NCBI RefSeq assembly: GCF_003385235.1
Contig: NZ_PQIA01000087.1
Location: forward strand, 1-39,726
Direction of reading: 5' to 3'
Source: Amycolatopsis circi
GTDB lineage: Bacteria; Actinomycetota; Actinomycetes; Mycobacteriales; Pseudonocardiaceae
Length of the DNA: 39,726 nt
A program made the translations under genes and the position numbers. How positions within the stretch are numbered: the first letter of the stretch is position 1; each line of letters starts with the position of its first letter. Of this stretch, positions 1 to 10,242 are shown piece by piece. Below the pieces are notes generated by a model, which worked only from the letters and a program-made list of their open reading frames with translations, did not search any database and was not told the DNA's origin.

Positions 1-125
1 ACCGACCGGAGAACCCACAGTGGACACGCTGGTGCGACGCCAGCCACACCAACGCGTCCACCCAACGGGCACCACCCGCACACCCACCACCAAGATCAAC
101 AAAAACTCAACTCGGTGGATCCAGG
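1..125. mobile_element. Probable end of an insertion sequence, cut by the window edge
   Basis: The last 13 bases (113-125) are the reverse complement of 39602-39614 at the other window edge, as expected of the two terminal inverted repeats of one IS type. Beyond them the two outer sequences diverge but stay loosely similar and AT-richer than their surroundings. A forward frame open from base 2 reads KINKNSTRWIQV into the repeat; it could be the C-terminus of a transposase that overlaps the IS end, but I cannot identify a family securely. A terminal repeat beginning CCTGG would suit an IS1380-like element; this is a guess. No asnB-related sequence lies here. Confidence 0.35.
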
Positions 126-155
126 TCAGATTCCCTCAAGGAGCCCTTCACGGAC
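113..155 (+). repeat. Left copy of a 43-bp inverted repeat framing the window
   Basis: Bases 113-155 are the exact reverse complement of 39572-39614. The inner 30 bases (126-155, ending CCCTTCACGGAC) look like one arm of a long terminator-type palindrome. The outer 13 bases look like an IS end. The arm resembles the palindrome after kdpE (10189-10239) at about 20 of 25 aligned positions, so it belongs to a dispersed palindrome family. It lies 27 bases beyond the stop codon of asnB and may originally have been that gene's terminator. Confidence 0.8.
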
Positions 156-182
156 TTTGGCGGCAGCCGGGCGAGCGGCGGG

Positions 183-2024
183 TCAGTCGAGTTCCAGCTC
201 CGGCGAGTACATGTCGAACCAGTGGTGCAGGTCCAGCGCCCGGTCCATGCCGACCCGCTGCGACTGGCTGATCGCCGACGGGTCGGTTTCCGCCGACTGC
301 TGCAGCCACTCCTTGCCGACCATCTGGAACAGCGGGTTGTCCTTCTGCGCCAAGGCTTCCTTGATCTGCTGCTGCAGCGCGATCGCGTACCCCGGGTCCT
401 GAGTGGACGGATACGGGCTCTTCACCCGGTCCCGCACCGACGCGGGCAGCACGTGCTTGGTCGCGTGCCGCAGCAGGCTCTTTTCCCGGCCGTCGTAGGT
501 CTTGAGCGACCATGGCGTGTTGTAGACGTACTCCACGAGCCGGTGGTCGCAGAACGGCACGCGCACTTCCAGGCCTACCGCCATCGACATCCGGTCCTTG
601 CGGTCCAGCAGCTGCCGCACGAAACGGGTCAGGTGCAGGTGGCAGATGACCCGCATCCGGGACTCCCGCTCGGATTCGCCGTCCAAAAGGTCCACTTCGG
701 ACACTGCGGTCCGATATTGGTCGGCGATGTAGGAATCCAAGTCGAGCTTCTTCGCGAGCCCTGGTTCGAGCAGCGAACCCCGCTCGTCCATCAGGCTGTT
801 GCGGAACGCCAGCCACGGAAAGGTGTCGGCCTTCACCGCGGCCTCGTCGTGGAACCAGCGGTACCCGCCGAACACCTCGTCGGCCGATTCGCCGGACAGC
901 GCGACCGTCGATTCGCCGCGGATCGCCTTGAACAGCAAGTACAACGACGTGTCCATGTCGCCGAGTCCGGACGGGATGTCGCGGGCGCGCAGCACCTTGC
1001 GGCGCACCTCGGGGTCGCTCAGGTCGGCCGGGTTCAGCATCACGTCCTGGTGCGCGGAACCGACGAGCTTGGCGACGTCGCGGATGTAGGGCGAGTCCGG
1101 CGTGTCGCGCATCTCGTCGGGCTTGAAGTTCTCCTCCTGCCCGAAAAAGTCGACCGAGAAGGTGCGCAGCTGCTCGCCTTGCTCGGCCAGCCGGGCGGCG
1201 GCGAGGCCGGTGACCGCGCTCGAGTCGAGGCCGCCGGAGAGCAGCACGCAGCGCGGCACGTCGGCGACCAGCTGCCGGTGGACAATGTCGGTCATCAGCT
1301 CGCGCACCCGCGCGACCGTCGTCTCCTGGTCGTCGGTGTGCTGCTTCGCGTCGAGCTTCCAGTAGGTGCGGGTGTTGATGCCCTCGCGGGTCACGGTCAC
1401 GACGGTGGCCGGGTCGACCTCGTACATGCCCTTCCACAGCGACCAGCCCGGCCGCTTCGTGAAGCCCATCAGCTCGCGCAGGCCGTCGCTGTCGACCACC
1501 TTGCGCGCCAACGGGTTCGCCAGGATCGCCTTCGGCTCGGAGCCGAAGAGGACGCCGTCGCGCGTGGGGTAGTAGTAGAACGGCTTGATGCCCATCCGGT
1601 CGCGGATCATCACGAGCTTCTGGTCGCGCTCGTCCCAGATCGCGAACGCGTACATGCCGTTGAGGTGGTCCACGACCTCGGTGCCCCACTGCAGATAGCC
1701 GTGCAGCACGACCTCGGTGTCGCTGTCGGTCTCCCAGCGGTGCCCCAGTTTCGTGAGTTCTTCACGAAGTTCGGAGAAGTTGTAGGCCTCGCCGCTGTAG
1801 ACCATCGCGACCTCGCCGTTCGGGGTCTTGACGCTCATCGGCTGCCGGCCGCCCGGCAGGTCGATGATGGCGAGCCGGCGATGACCGAGCGCGACCGAAC
1901 GGCGGACCCAGGTTCCGCGGTCGTCGGGTCCTCGGCAGGCCATGGTCTCGGTCATCGCGTCCGCGATCTCCTGCTGCTGCGTGAGATCGGTGTCGTAGGA
2001 AACCCAGCCCGCGATTCCGCACAT
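183..2024 (-). CDS. asnB: Asparagine synthase (glutamine-hydrolysing), AsnB
   Basis: A 613-residue class II glutamine amidotransferase/asparagine synthetase that makes asparagine from aspartate, ATP and glutamine in the cytoplasm. It begins MCGIAGWV, so the catalytic Cys2 is exposed after removal of Met1. The N-terminal glutaminase domain carries the RLAIIDLPGGRQPM and GEAYNF motifs. The synthetase domain has the ATP-pyrophosphatase loop LLSGGLDSSAV near residue 260 and SGESADEVFGGYRWFH after it. Length is normal for actinobacterial AsnB. The start is fixed by an ideal AAGGAGG ribosome site 7 bases upstream. It is divergent from the kdp operon. A perfect palindrome at 2051-2065 just upstream suggests regulation. 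Some homologues act in specialised metabolism, but no such cluster is seen here. Confidence 0.95.
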   Translation of the reverse strand: MCGIAGWVSYDTDLTQQQEIADAMTETMACRGPDDRGTWVRRSVALGHRRLAIIDLPGGRQPMSVKTPNGEVAMVYSGEAYNFSELREELTKLGHRWETDSDTEVVLHGYLQWGTEVVDHLNGMYAFAIWDERDQKLVMIRDRMGIKPFYYYPTRDGVLFGSEPKAILANPLARKVVDSDGLRELMGFTKRPGWSLWKGMYEVDPATVVTVTREGINTRTYWKLDAKQHTDDQETTVARVRELMTDIVHRQLVADVPRCVLLSGGLDSSAVTGLAAARLAEQGEQLRTFSVDFFGQEENFKPDEMRDTPDSPYIRDVAKLVGSAHQDVMLNPADLSDPEVRRKVLRARDIPSGLGDMDTSLYLLFKAIRGESTVALSGESADEVFGGYRWFHDEAAVKADTFPWLAFRNSLMDERGSLLEPGLAKKLDLDSYIADQYRTAVSEVDLLDGESERESRMRVICHLHLTRFVRQLLDRKDRMSMAVGLEVRVPFCDHRLVEYVYNTPWSLKTYDGREKSLLRHATKHVLPASVRDRVKSPYPSTQDPGYAIALQQQIKEALAQKDNPLFQMVGKEWLQQSAETDPSAISQSQRVGMDRALDLHHWFDMYSPELELD

Positions 2025-2050
2025 ACGAGACCTCCTTGAACTTAGTTAGT

Positions 2051-2065
2051 TAGTTGATACAACTA
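2051..2065. promoter_or_regulatory. Perfect palindrome upstream of asnB, candidate operator
   Basis: TAGTTG-ATA-CAACTA is a perfect 6+3+6 palindrome 27 bases upstream of the asnB start. It sits in an AT-rich patch next to tandem TTAG units (2043-2054). Size and symmetry fit a dimeric repressor of MarR or GntR type; the actual regulator is unknown and none is encoded next door. Confidence 0.45.
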
Positions 2066-2368
2066 TTGGTTACTCAGGTGTAACACGGATCCCCGATCTT
2101 TGTCTGCCCGAATTGCACTCTCTGTCCTTGATCCGCTACCGGTTGTGCCGCAAGTCACCCACCAACTACGGACAGTCATCCGCCTCCGCTGACCCGAATG
2201 GCGCTTGACGTAGTGGCGCGGGTCACCGGGCGTCAAGATCGCGTAAACGCGCCCAGGTCACCGCGTCAAGGAGGCGTCAGACGGGGGTGCTCACCCTCCG
2301 CGACGACCGCACAGTGGCACTCGACCGACGGTCGCCCGTGCCGGGTGACCCTTTCTGAGAGGTGCCTC
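2066..2368 (+). promoter_or_regulatory. kdp leader/promoter region with direct repeats
   Basis: This stretch holds no recognisable gene and should carry the kdp promoter. Two similar blocks, 2221-2237 (GGTCACCGGGCGTCAAG) and 2256-2270 (GGTCACCGCGTCAAG), form direct repeats about three helical turns apart. CTTGACG at 2204-2210 is an inverted copy of the CGTCAAG part. Such spacing is typical of OmpR/PhoB-type response regulator sites, so KdpE binding is a reasonable guess. A short GGGTG/CACCC hairpin lies near 2286-2297. A GAGAGG ribosome site precedes the first small ORF. I could not match a known riboswitch. Confidence 0.35.
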
Positions 2369-2452
2369 GTGGCGGATTTGCTGTACGCCCTATTGCTCAT
2401 CGGCGTTTTCGCGGTGCTCGCCGGTGTCCTGCGCGGGCTGGAGAAGCTGTGA
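2369..2452 (+). CDS. 27-residue single-pass membrane peptide ahead of kdpF
   Basis: A GTG-initiated micro-ORF with a GAGAGG ribosome site 6 bases upstream. The product begins MADLLYALLLIGVF, forms one hydrophobic helix and ends in a positive/amphipathic tail (LRGLEKL). Its TGA overlaps the GTG of kdpF in a GTGA junction, so the two are probably translationally coupled. It is not KdpF itself, which follows intact, but has the same size and shape. It could be a second small subunit or stabiliser of the Kdp complex; this is inferred only from position and hydrophobicity. Confidence 0.6.
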   Translation: MADLLYALLLIGVFAVLAGVLRGLEKL

Positions 2453-2550
2453 GCGGCGCGGGCACCGTGGCCAACGTCGTCGGCGGACTGCTGGCGCTCG
2501 GCCTCCTCTGCTATCTGTTCGTCGCCCTCGTGAGGCCGGAGAAATTCTGA
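2449..2550 (+). CDS. kdpF: KdpF, small subunit of the K+-transporting ATPase
   Basis: A 33-residue membrane peptide with one transmembrane helix and the family's typical tail CYLFVALVRPEKF. KdpF stabilises the KdpABC complex in the membrane. The GTG start overlaps the stop of the preceding micro-ORF (GTGA); an internal GTG at 2467 is a possible alternative. The stop is one base from the kdpA ATG, consistent with one polycistronic message. Confidence 0.85.
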   Translation: MSGAGTVANVVGGLLALGLLCYLFVALVRPEKF

Positions 2551-2551
2551 G

Positions 2552-4209
2552 ATGAGTGACGTCGCGGCCGGCTTCCTGCAAGCCGGCGTGCTCCTGGTCG
2601 CCCTCGCGGTGGTCTACAAACCCCTCGGCGACTACCTCGCCCGCGTCTTCTCCACCGGGAAGCACCTGCGGGTCGAGAAGACCCTGTACAAGATCGTCCG
2701 GGTCGATCCGGACACCGAACAGCATTGGAAGACCTACGCCTCCGGCGTGCTCGGCTTCTCGTTCGTCTCGGTGATCCTGCTGTACCTGGTGCAGCGCCTG
2801 CAGTCGATCCTGCCGTGGAACTTCGGCCGCGGCCCGGTGTCGCCCGCTGTCGCGTTCAACACCGCGGTTTCCTTCGTGACCAACACGAACTGGCAGTCCT
2901 ACACGCCCGAGGCGACCCTGGGCCACTTCGTCCAGATGGCCGGGCTCACCGTGCAGAACTTCCTGTCCGCGGGCGTCGGGCTGGCCGTGGCGATCGCGGT
3001 GACGCGCGGGTTCATCCGCTCGCGCACCGACCGGCTCGGCAACTTCTGGGTGGACCTCACGCGCGGAACGATCCGCGTGCTGCTGCCGATGGCGTTCGTG
3101 TTCGCGCTGGTTCTCGTGGCGCTCGGCGTGGTGCAGAGCCTGCGTTCCGGAGTCGCGGTGACGAACCCGGACGGCAGCACCAGCACGATCGCGCTGGCTC
3201 CGGCGGCGAGCCAGGAAGTGATCAAGGAACTCGGCACCAACGGCGGCGGCATCTTCAACGCCAACTCCGCGCATCCGTTCGAGAACCCGAACGTCTGGAC
3301 CAACGTCATCGAGATGTTCCTGATCCTCGTGATCCCGGTCTGCCTCACCCGCGCGTTCGGGCAGCTGGTCGGCAACCGCAAGCAGGGCTACGTCCTGCTG
3401 TCGGTGATGGCCGGTCTGTGGACGGCGATGCTCGCGGTGATCTGGACGTCCGAGTCGCGCACGAACAGCCCGGCGGCGCTGGCCGCGGGGGCGAACCTCG
3501 AGGGCAAGGAACAGCGGTTCGGGATCGGCGGCACGTCGTTGTTCGCCGACACCACCACCGGCACGTCGACCGGCGCGGTCAACGGGGCGCACGACAGCCT
3601 GTCCGGCCTCGGCGGCGGCGGAACACTGCTGAACATGCTCTTCGGCGAGGTTTCGCCGGGCGGTGTCGGCACCGGGCTGTACGGGATTCTCGTGATGGCC
3701 GTGATCGCGATGTTCCTGGCGGGGCTGATGGTCGGCCGCACGCCGGAGTACCTGGGCAAGAAGCTCGGCAAGCGCGAGGTCACCTGCGCGGCGATCTCGA
3801 TGCTGGCGATGCCCACCGTGGTGCTGCTCGGCTCCGGCATCGCCCTGTTGCTGCCGGGAACGCGGGACGCGCTCGGCAACCCGGGTCCGCACGGTCTGTC
3901 GGAAGTCCTGTATGGCTACACGTCCGCGGGCAACAACAACGGCAGCGCCTTCGGCGGTCTCACCGCGACCAGCGACTGGTTCCAGGCGTCGCTTTCGGTG
4001 GCCATGCTGATCGGCCGGTTCGTGCCCATCGTCGCGGTGCTCTGCCTGGCGGGTTCGCTTGCCTCGCAGAAGAAAGTCCCCGAAACCGCGGGCACGCTGC
4101 CCACCACCGGGCCGCTGTTCGGGACGTTGCTGACCGGCACCGTCGTCCTCGTCGCGGCTCTCACGTTTATCCCGGCCCTCGCGCTGGGGCCGATCGCGGA
4201 GGCGTTGGC

Positions 4210-4213
<4 letters not shown>
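2552..4213 (+). CDS. kdpA: KdpA, potassium-binding channel-like subunit
   Basis: A 553-residue polytopic membrane protein of the superfamily of K+ transporters, which selects K+ and passes it into the KdpFABC pump. The filter-region signatures are visible in order: VTNTNWQSYTPE, ELGTNGGGIFNANSAHPFENP and YGYTSAGNNNGSAFGGL. Length matches the family (about 550-560). The ATG follows kdpF by one base and the TGA overlaps kdpB in an ATGA junction. Expression is expected at low external K+ through KdpDE encoded downstream. Confidence 0.97.
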
Positions 4214-6303
<2,090 letters not shown>

Positions 6304-6305
6304 CC

Positions 6306-6917
6306 ATGAACGTTTTGCTCAAGCAGACCTGGGCGGGCCTGCGCCTGCTCCTCGCGATGACCGTGCTGCTCGGCATCGTCTACCCGCTGGGCGTGTGGGC
6401 GGTGTCGCGCATCCCCGGCCTCCAGGGGCACGCCGAGGGCTCGGTGGTGACGCAGAACGGCCAGGCGGTCGGCTCGTCGCTGATCGGCATCGACCCGGTG
6501 CCCGCCGACGCCGCGCACGACCCGTGGTTCCACAACCGGCCCTCGGCCAGTTCGAAGGACGTGCTCGGGCCGGGTGACCCGTCGACATCGGGGCCGTCCA
6601 ACAAGGGGCCGTACAACGAGGAGCTGACCAAGGCCATCGCGCAGCGGCGGGCCATGATCGCCCAGCGCGAGGGAGTCACCCCGGCGGAGGTGCCCGCGGA
6701 CGCGGTGACCGCCTCGGCCTCGGGCCTCGACCCGGCGATCAGCGTCGCGTACGCCGATCTGCAGGTGCTTCGCGTGGCTCGCAACACCGGGCTGAGCGAG
6801 GAGAAGGTGCGGCAGCTGGTCGCGGACAACACGACCGGCAACGGGATCGGCGTGCCGGGCGTGAATGTGCTCCGGCTCAACCTTGCCGTGCATTCGGCCG
6901 CTCCTGGCGCACACTGA
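6306..6917 (+). CDS. kdpC: KdpC, K+-ATPase accessory subunit
   Basis: A 203-residue protein with one N-terminal transmembrane helix (LRLLLAMTVLLGIVYPLGVWAV) and a periplasm-side domain. Family hallmarks are GSSLIGIDPV, HDPWFHNRPSAS, the Asn/Gly/Pro-rich GPSNKGPYNEEL, and SASGLDPAISVAYADLQVLRVA. It starts two bases after the kdpB stop. The actinobacterial form is slightly longer than the roughly 190-residue E. coli protein. It assembles with KdpA and KdpB. Confidence 0.95.
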   Translation: MNVLLKQTWAGLRLLLAMTVLLGIVYPLGVWAVSRIPGLQGHAEGSVVTQNGQAVGSSLIGIDPVPADAAHDPWFHNRPSASSKDVLGPGDPSTSGPSNKGPYNEELTKAIAQRRAMIAQREGVTPAEVPADAVTASASGLDPAISVAYADLQVLRVARNTGLSEEKVRQLVADNTTGNGIGVPGVNVLRLNLAVHSAAPGAH

Positions 6918-6921
6918 CACA

Positions 6922-9480
6922 GTGAGCACCCCTGACACACCCCCGAAGCCGCGCCGAGGCGAACTGCGGATCTACCTCGGCGCGGCTCCGGGCGTCGGCA
7001 AGACCTTCGCCATGCTCGGCGAAGCGCGCCGCCGCCTCGACCGCGGCACCGACGTGGTCGTCGGCCTGGTCGAGACGCACGGCCGCAAGAAAACCGCCGA
7101 CCTGCTCGACGGGCTGGACGTCGTGCCGCGGCGCACGGTCAGCCACCGCGGGCACGAGTTCGCCGAAATGGACCTCGACGCGGTGCTCGCCCGCGCGCCC
7201 GAGGTCGTCGTCGTGGACGAGCTGGCGCACACGAACGTGCCCGGCGGACGGCACGAGAAACGCTGGCAGGACATCGACGAGCTGCTCGAAGCGGGCATCG
7301 ACGTGCTGTCCACGGTCAATGTCCAGCATCTGCAGAGCCTCAACGACGTGGTCGAGCGCATCACCGGCGTCACCCAGCAGGAAACCGTGCCGGACGAGGT
7401 CGTGCGCCGGGCGGAGCAGCTGGAGCTGGTGGACATCACGCCGGAAGCGCTGCGACGGCGGCTCGCGCACGGCAACGTCTACCCGGCCGAGCGCATCGAC
7501 GCCGCGCTGGGCAACTACTTCCGGCCCGGCAACCTCACCGCTTTGCGCGAGCTGGCGCTGCTGTGGGTGGCCGACCAGGTCGATGTCGCGCTGCAGCGTT
7601 ACCGCGCCGAGCAGAAGATCACCGATACGTGGGAAACGCGCGAACGGGTGGTCGTGTCGATCACCGGCGGGCCGGAAAGCGAGACGCTGATCCGGCGCGC
7701 CAGCCGGATCGCCAACCGGGCGGGCGCGGAACTGCAGGTCGTGCACATCCTGCGCGGCGACGGTCTCGCCGGGCTCGGGCCGACCGCGATGGCCCGCTGC
7801 CGCACGCTGGCCGAGGAGGTCGGCGCGACGTTCCACGCCGTGGTCGGCGACGACGTGCCGACCGCGTTGCTCGACTTCGCGCGCGGGGTCAACGCGACTC
7901 AGCTGGTGATCGGCACCTCGCGGCGGTCTCGGGTCGCGAGGCTTTTCGACGAGGGCATCGGCGCGACGGTGATCCAGCAGTCCGGGCCGATCGACGTGCA
8001 CATGGTCACGCACTCCTATGCCGGCGGACGGCTGCGGGCGCGGCTGGGCACGAGCCCGCTGGCGCCGTCGCGGCTCGTGATGGGCTGGGTGCTGAGCATC
8101 GTGGCACCGGTCGTCGCGACCGGCCTCGGCGTGCTGCTGCGCGACGCGGTCGAGTTCTCCACCGATGTGATTCTTTTCGTGCTGGCTACCGTCGTCGTCG
8201 CGTTGGTCGGCGGGCTCGGGCCTGCTTTGGTGGCCGCGACCTTCGGTGCCGGGCTGTTGAACTTCTTCTTCACGCCACCGCTGTACACGCTGGATGTGCA
8301 CAGTCCGCAGAACGTCGTCACGCTGATCGCGATGGTCGTGGTGGCGGTGATGGTGGCGTTGGTCGTCGCTTCCGCGGCCCGGCGGGGGGTAGCTGCGGCG
8401 CGGGCTCGGACGGAAGCGTCGCTGCTGGCTTCGTATGCGCGCACCGTGCTGACCAATCCGAATCCGATCGAGCGGTTGCTGGAGAAGGTGCAGGAAAACT
8501 TCGGCCTCACTTCCGTGACACTGCTGGAGAAACGCAACGGCAAGTGGGACAAGGTCGCTTTGTCCGGCGGCGAGCCGTGCGCTGATCCCGATGAGGCCGA
8601 TGTGGACATTGCGGTGACCGCCGATGTGCACCTGACGCTGCGCGGTCGCGCCTTGCCCGCCGCAGACCGTCGCGTGCTGGAAGCCGTTGCAGGACAAGCT
8701 TTGCTCGCCTTGCGGCAGCAGCGAATGGCGGCAGCCGCGGCGGCCGCGGAACGCAAAGCCGAGGCAACCGAACTGCGCACGACGCTGCTGTCCGCGGTCG
8801 GCCATGACCTGCGGACGCCGCTCACGTCCATCAAGGCGGCGATCGGCAGCCTGCGCGCGCCGGACCTTTCTCTGTCCGATGAGGACACTGAGGAACTGAT
8901 GGAAGCCGTTGAGCTTTCGGCAGACCGGCTCGCCGGGTTGATCGACAACCTGCTCGACTCGTCGCGGCTGGCGACCGGCGCGGTCACCCCGCACCTGCGG
9001 CCAGTCGGCTACGACGAGGTGGTCGCGCACGCCTTGTCCAATGTAGACAACACGCAAGGTGTTCAGGTATTCGTGGATGCACGATTGCCTTCGGTGCAAG
9101 CAGATCCCGGCTTGCTGGAACGGGTAATCGCGAACGTGCTCGACAACGCGCTGCGACACGGCGGCGGTGACGTCTCGGCACGGGCGAGCGCGCATTCGGA
9201 ATTCGTGGAATTGCGCATTGTCGACCACGGCAAGGGCCTGCGTAAAGGTGCCGCGGAATCCGCGTTCGCACCGTTCCAGCGACTGGGCGGAGACCGGGAC
9301 TCGACGCCGGGCGTCGGCCTGGGGCTGTCCGTCGCGAAGGGTTTCACCGAGGCGATGGGCGGTACGGTTCGCGCCGAGGACACTCCAGGCGGAGGGTTGA
9401 CGGTGGTGATCTCGCTGCCGGCCTGCACCGGCCGGGAATTGGTGGAAGCTGAATCGGCTGAGGAGGGCGTGGCGCGATGA
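6922..9480 (+). CDS. kdpD: KdpD, sensor histidine kinase for the kdp operon
   Basis: An 852-residue sensor kinase. The N-terminal KdpD domain has the P-loop GAAPGVGKT at residues 20-28 and VVVDELAHTNVPG. A universal-stress-like domain follows (about 250-375), then four transmembrane helices (about 385-490), a GAF-like region, the H-box AVGHDLRTPL with His at about 628, and N, G1 and G2 ATP-binding boxes (NVLDNALRHGG, GVGLGLSVAKGF). GTG at 6922 is chosen because it starts four bases after kdpC and yields the standard N-terminus. The stop overlaps kdpE (ATGA). It senses K+ limitation and controls KdpE. Confidence 0.95.
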   Translation: MSTPDTPPKPRRGELRIYLGAAPGVGKTFAMLGEARRRLDRGTDVVVGLVETHGRKKTADLLDGLDVVPRRTVSHRGHEFAEMDLDAVLARAPEVVVVDELAHTNVPGGRHEKRWQDIDELLEAGIDVLSTVNVQHLQSLNDVVERITGVTQQETVPDEVVRRAEQLELVDITPEALRRRLAHGNVYPAERIDAALGNYFRPGNLTALRELALLWVADQVDVALQRYRAEQKITDTWETRERVVVSITGGPESETLIRRASRIANRAGAELQVVHILRGDGLAGLGPTAMARCRTLAEEVGATFHAVVGDDVPTALLDFARGVNATQLVIGTSRRSRVARLFDEGIGATVIQQSGPIDVHMVTHSYAGGRLRARLGTSPLAPSRLVMGWVLSIVAPVVATGLGVLLRDAVEFSTDVILFVLATVVVALVGGLGPALVAATFGAGLLNFFFTPPLYTLDVHSPQNVVTLIAMVVVAVMVALVVASAARRGVAAARARTEASLLASYARTVLTNPNPIERLLEKVQENFGLTSVTLLEKRNGKWDKVALSGGEPCADPDEADVDIAVTADVHLTLRGRALPAADRRVLEAVAGQALLALRQQRMAAAAAAAERKAEATELRTTLLSAVGHDLRTPLTSIKAAIGSLRAPDLSLSDEDTEELMEAVELSADRLAGLIDNLLDSSRLATGAVTPHLRPVGYDEVVAHALSNVDNTQGVQVFVDARLPSVQADPGLLERVIANVLDNALRHGGGDVSARASAHSEFVELRIVDHGKGLRKGAAESAFAPFQRLGGDRDSTPGVGLGLSVAKGFTEAMGGTVRAEDTPGGGLTVVISLPACTGRELVEAESAEEGVAR

Positions 9481-10175
9481 CTGCCGACCCCATGGCGACG
9501 GTACTGGTCGTCGACGATGAACCGCAGATCGTGCGGGCGCTGCGGATCAACCTCAACGCACGCGGATACAAGGTGATCACCGCACACGACGGCACCGCCG
9601 CGCTGAAAGCGGTCGCCGAAACGAAACCCGACGTGGTGGTGCTCGACCTGGGCCTGCCCGACCTGGACGGCACCGAGGTGATCGCCGGCCTGCGCGGCTG
9701 GACCACGGTGCCGATCATCGTCCTGTCCGCCCGCGGCGATTCGGCGGACAAGGTGCAAGCGCTGGACGCGGGTGCCGACGATTACGTGACCAAACCGTTC
9801 GGAATGGACGAACTGCTAGCCCGGCTGCGGGCCGCGGTGCGACGTTCGTCGGTCGGTGGCACGGACGGCGCGGAAGCCGTGGTGGACACCGGATCGTTCA
9901 CGATCGATTTGGCGGCGAAGAAGGTGCTGCGCGAGGGCCGCGAGGTGCACCTGACCAAGACGGAATGGGGAGTGCTGGAACTGCTGGTCCGCAACCGGGG
10001 CCGGTTGGTGGCGCAGAAACAGCTGCTGCACGAGGTGTGGGGACCGTCGTACGAGACGGAATCCCATTATCTGCGGGTGTATCTGGCGCAGTTGCGGCGG
10101 AAGCTGGAACCGGAGCCTTCCCGGCCGCGGCATTTGTTGACTGAGCCTGGGATGGGTTACCGCTTCGAAGCCTGA
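9477..10175 (+). CDS. kdpE: KdpE, OmpR-family response regulator
   Basis: A 232-residue response regulator. The receiver domain has the acidic pair Asp13/Asp14, the phospho-acceptor Asp57 in VVLDLGLPD and the conserved Lys in DDYVTKPFGM. A winged-helix DNA-binding domain follows, ending SHYLRVYLAQLRRKLE and MGYRFE. The ATG overlaps the kdpD stop; an internal ATG at 9492 would remove five residues. It should activate transcription from the kdp leader at 2066-2368, closing an autoregulatory loop. A strong hairpin follows 13 bases after the stop. Confidence 0.95.
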   Translation: MTADPMATVLVVDDEPQIVRALRINLNARGYKVITAHDGTAALKAVAETKPDVVVLDLGLPDLDGTEVIAGLRGWTTVPIIVLSARGDSADKVQALDAGADDYVTKPFGMDELLARLRAAVRRSSVGGTDGAEAVVDTGSFTIDLAAKKVLREGREVHLTKTEWGVLELLVRNRGRLVAQKQLLHEVWGPSYETESHYLRVYLAQLRRKLEPEPSRPRHLLTEPGMGYRFEA

Positions 10176-10188
10176 CCTGGCCGAAAAG

Positions 10189-10239
10189 CCGTGAGGGGAA
10201 CCCTGAGGGACTCAGAGTCCCTCAGGGTTCCCCTCACGG
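10189..10239. terminator. 24-bp perfect hairpin between kdpE and the convergent gene
   Basis: Arms 10189-10212 and 10216-10239 are perfectly complementary over 24 bp with a 3-base centre (CAG). It lies exactly between the stop codons of kdpE and the opposing membrane-protein gene, so it can serve both. There is no T-tract. One arm resembles the half-palindromes at 126-155 and 39572-39601 (CCGTGA, GGG, TGAGGGA blocks shared), indicating a repeat family rather than a unique terminator. Confidence 0.75.
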
Positions 10240-10242
10240 ACT

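Noticed and set aside
2066..2368. A riboswitch (for example of the cyclic-di-AMP type) in the kdp leader
   Set aside because: No conserved core of a known class could be matched by eye; only short hairpins and direct repeats are visible.
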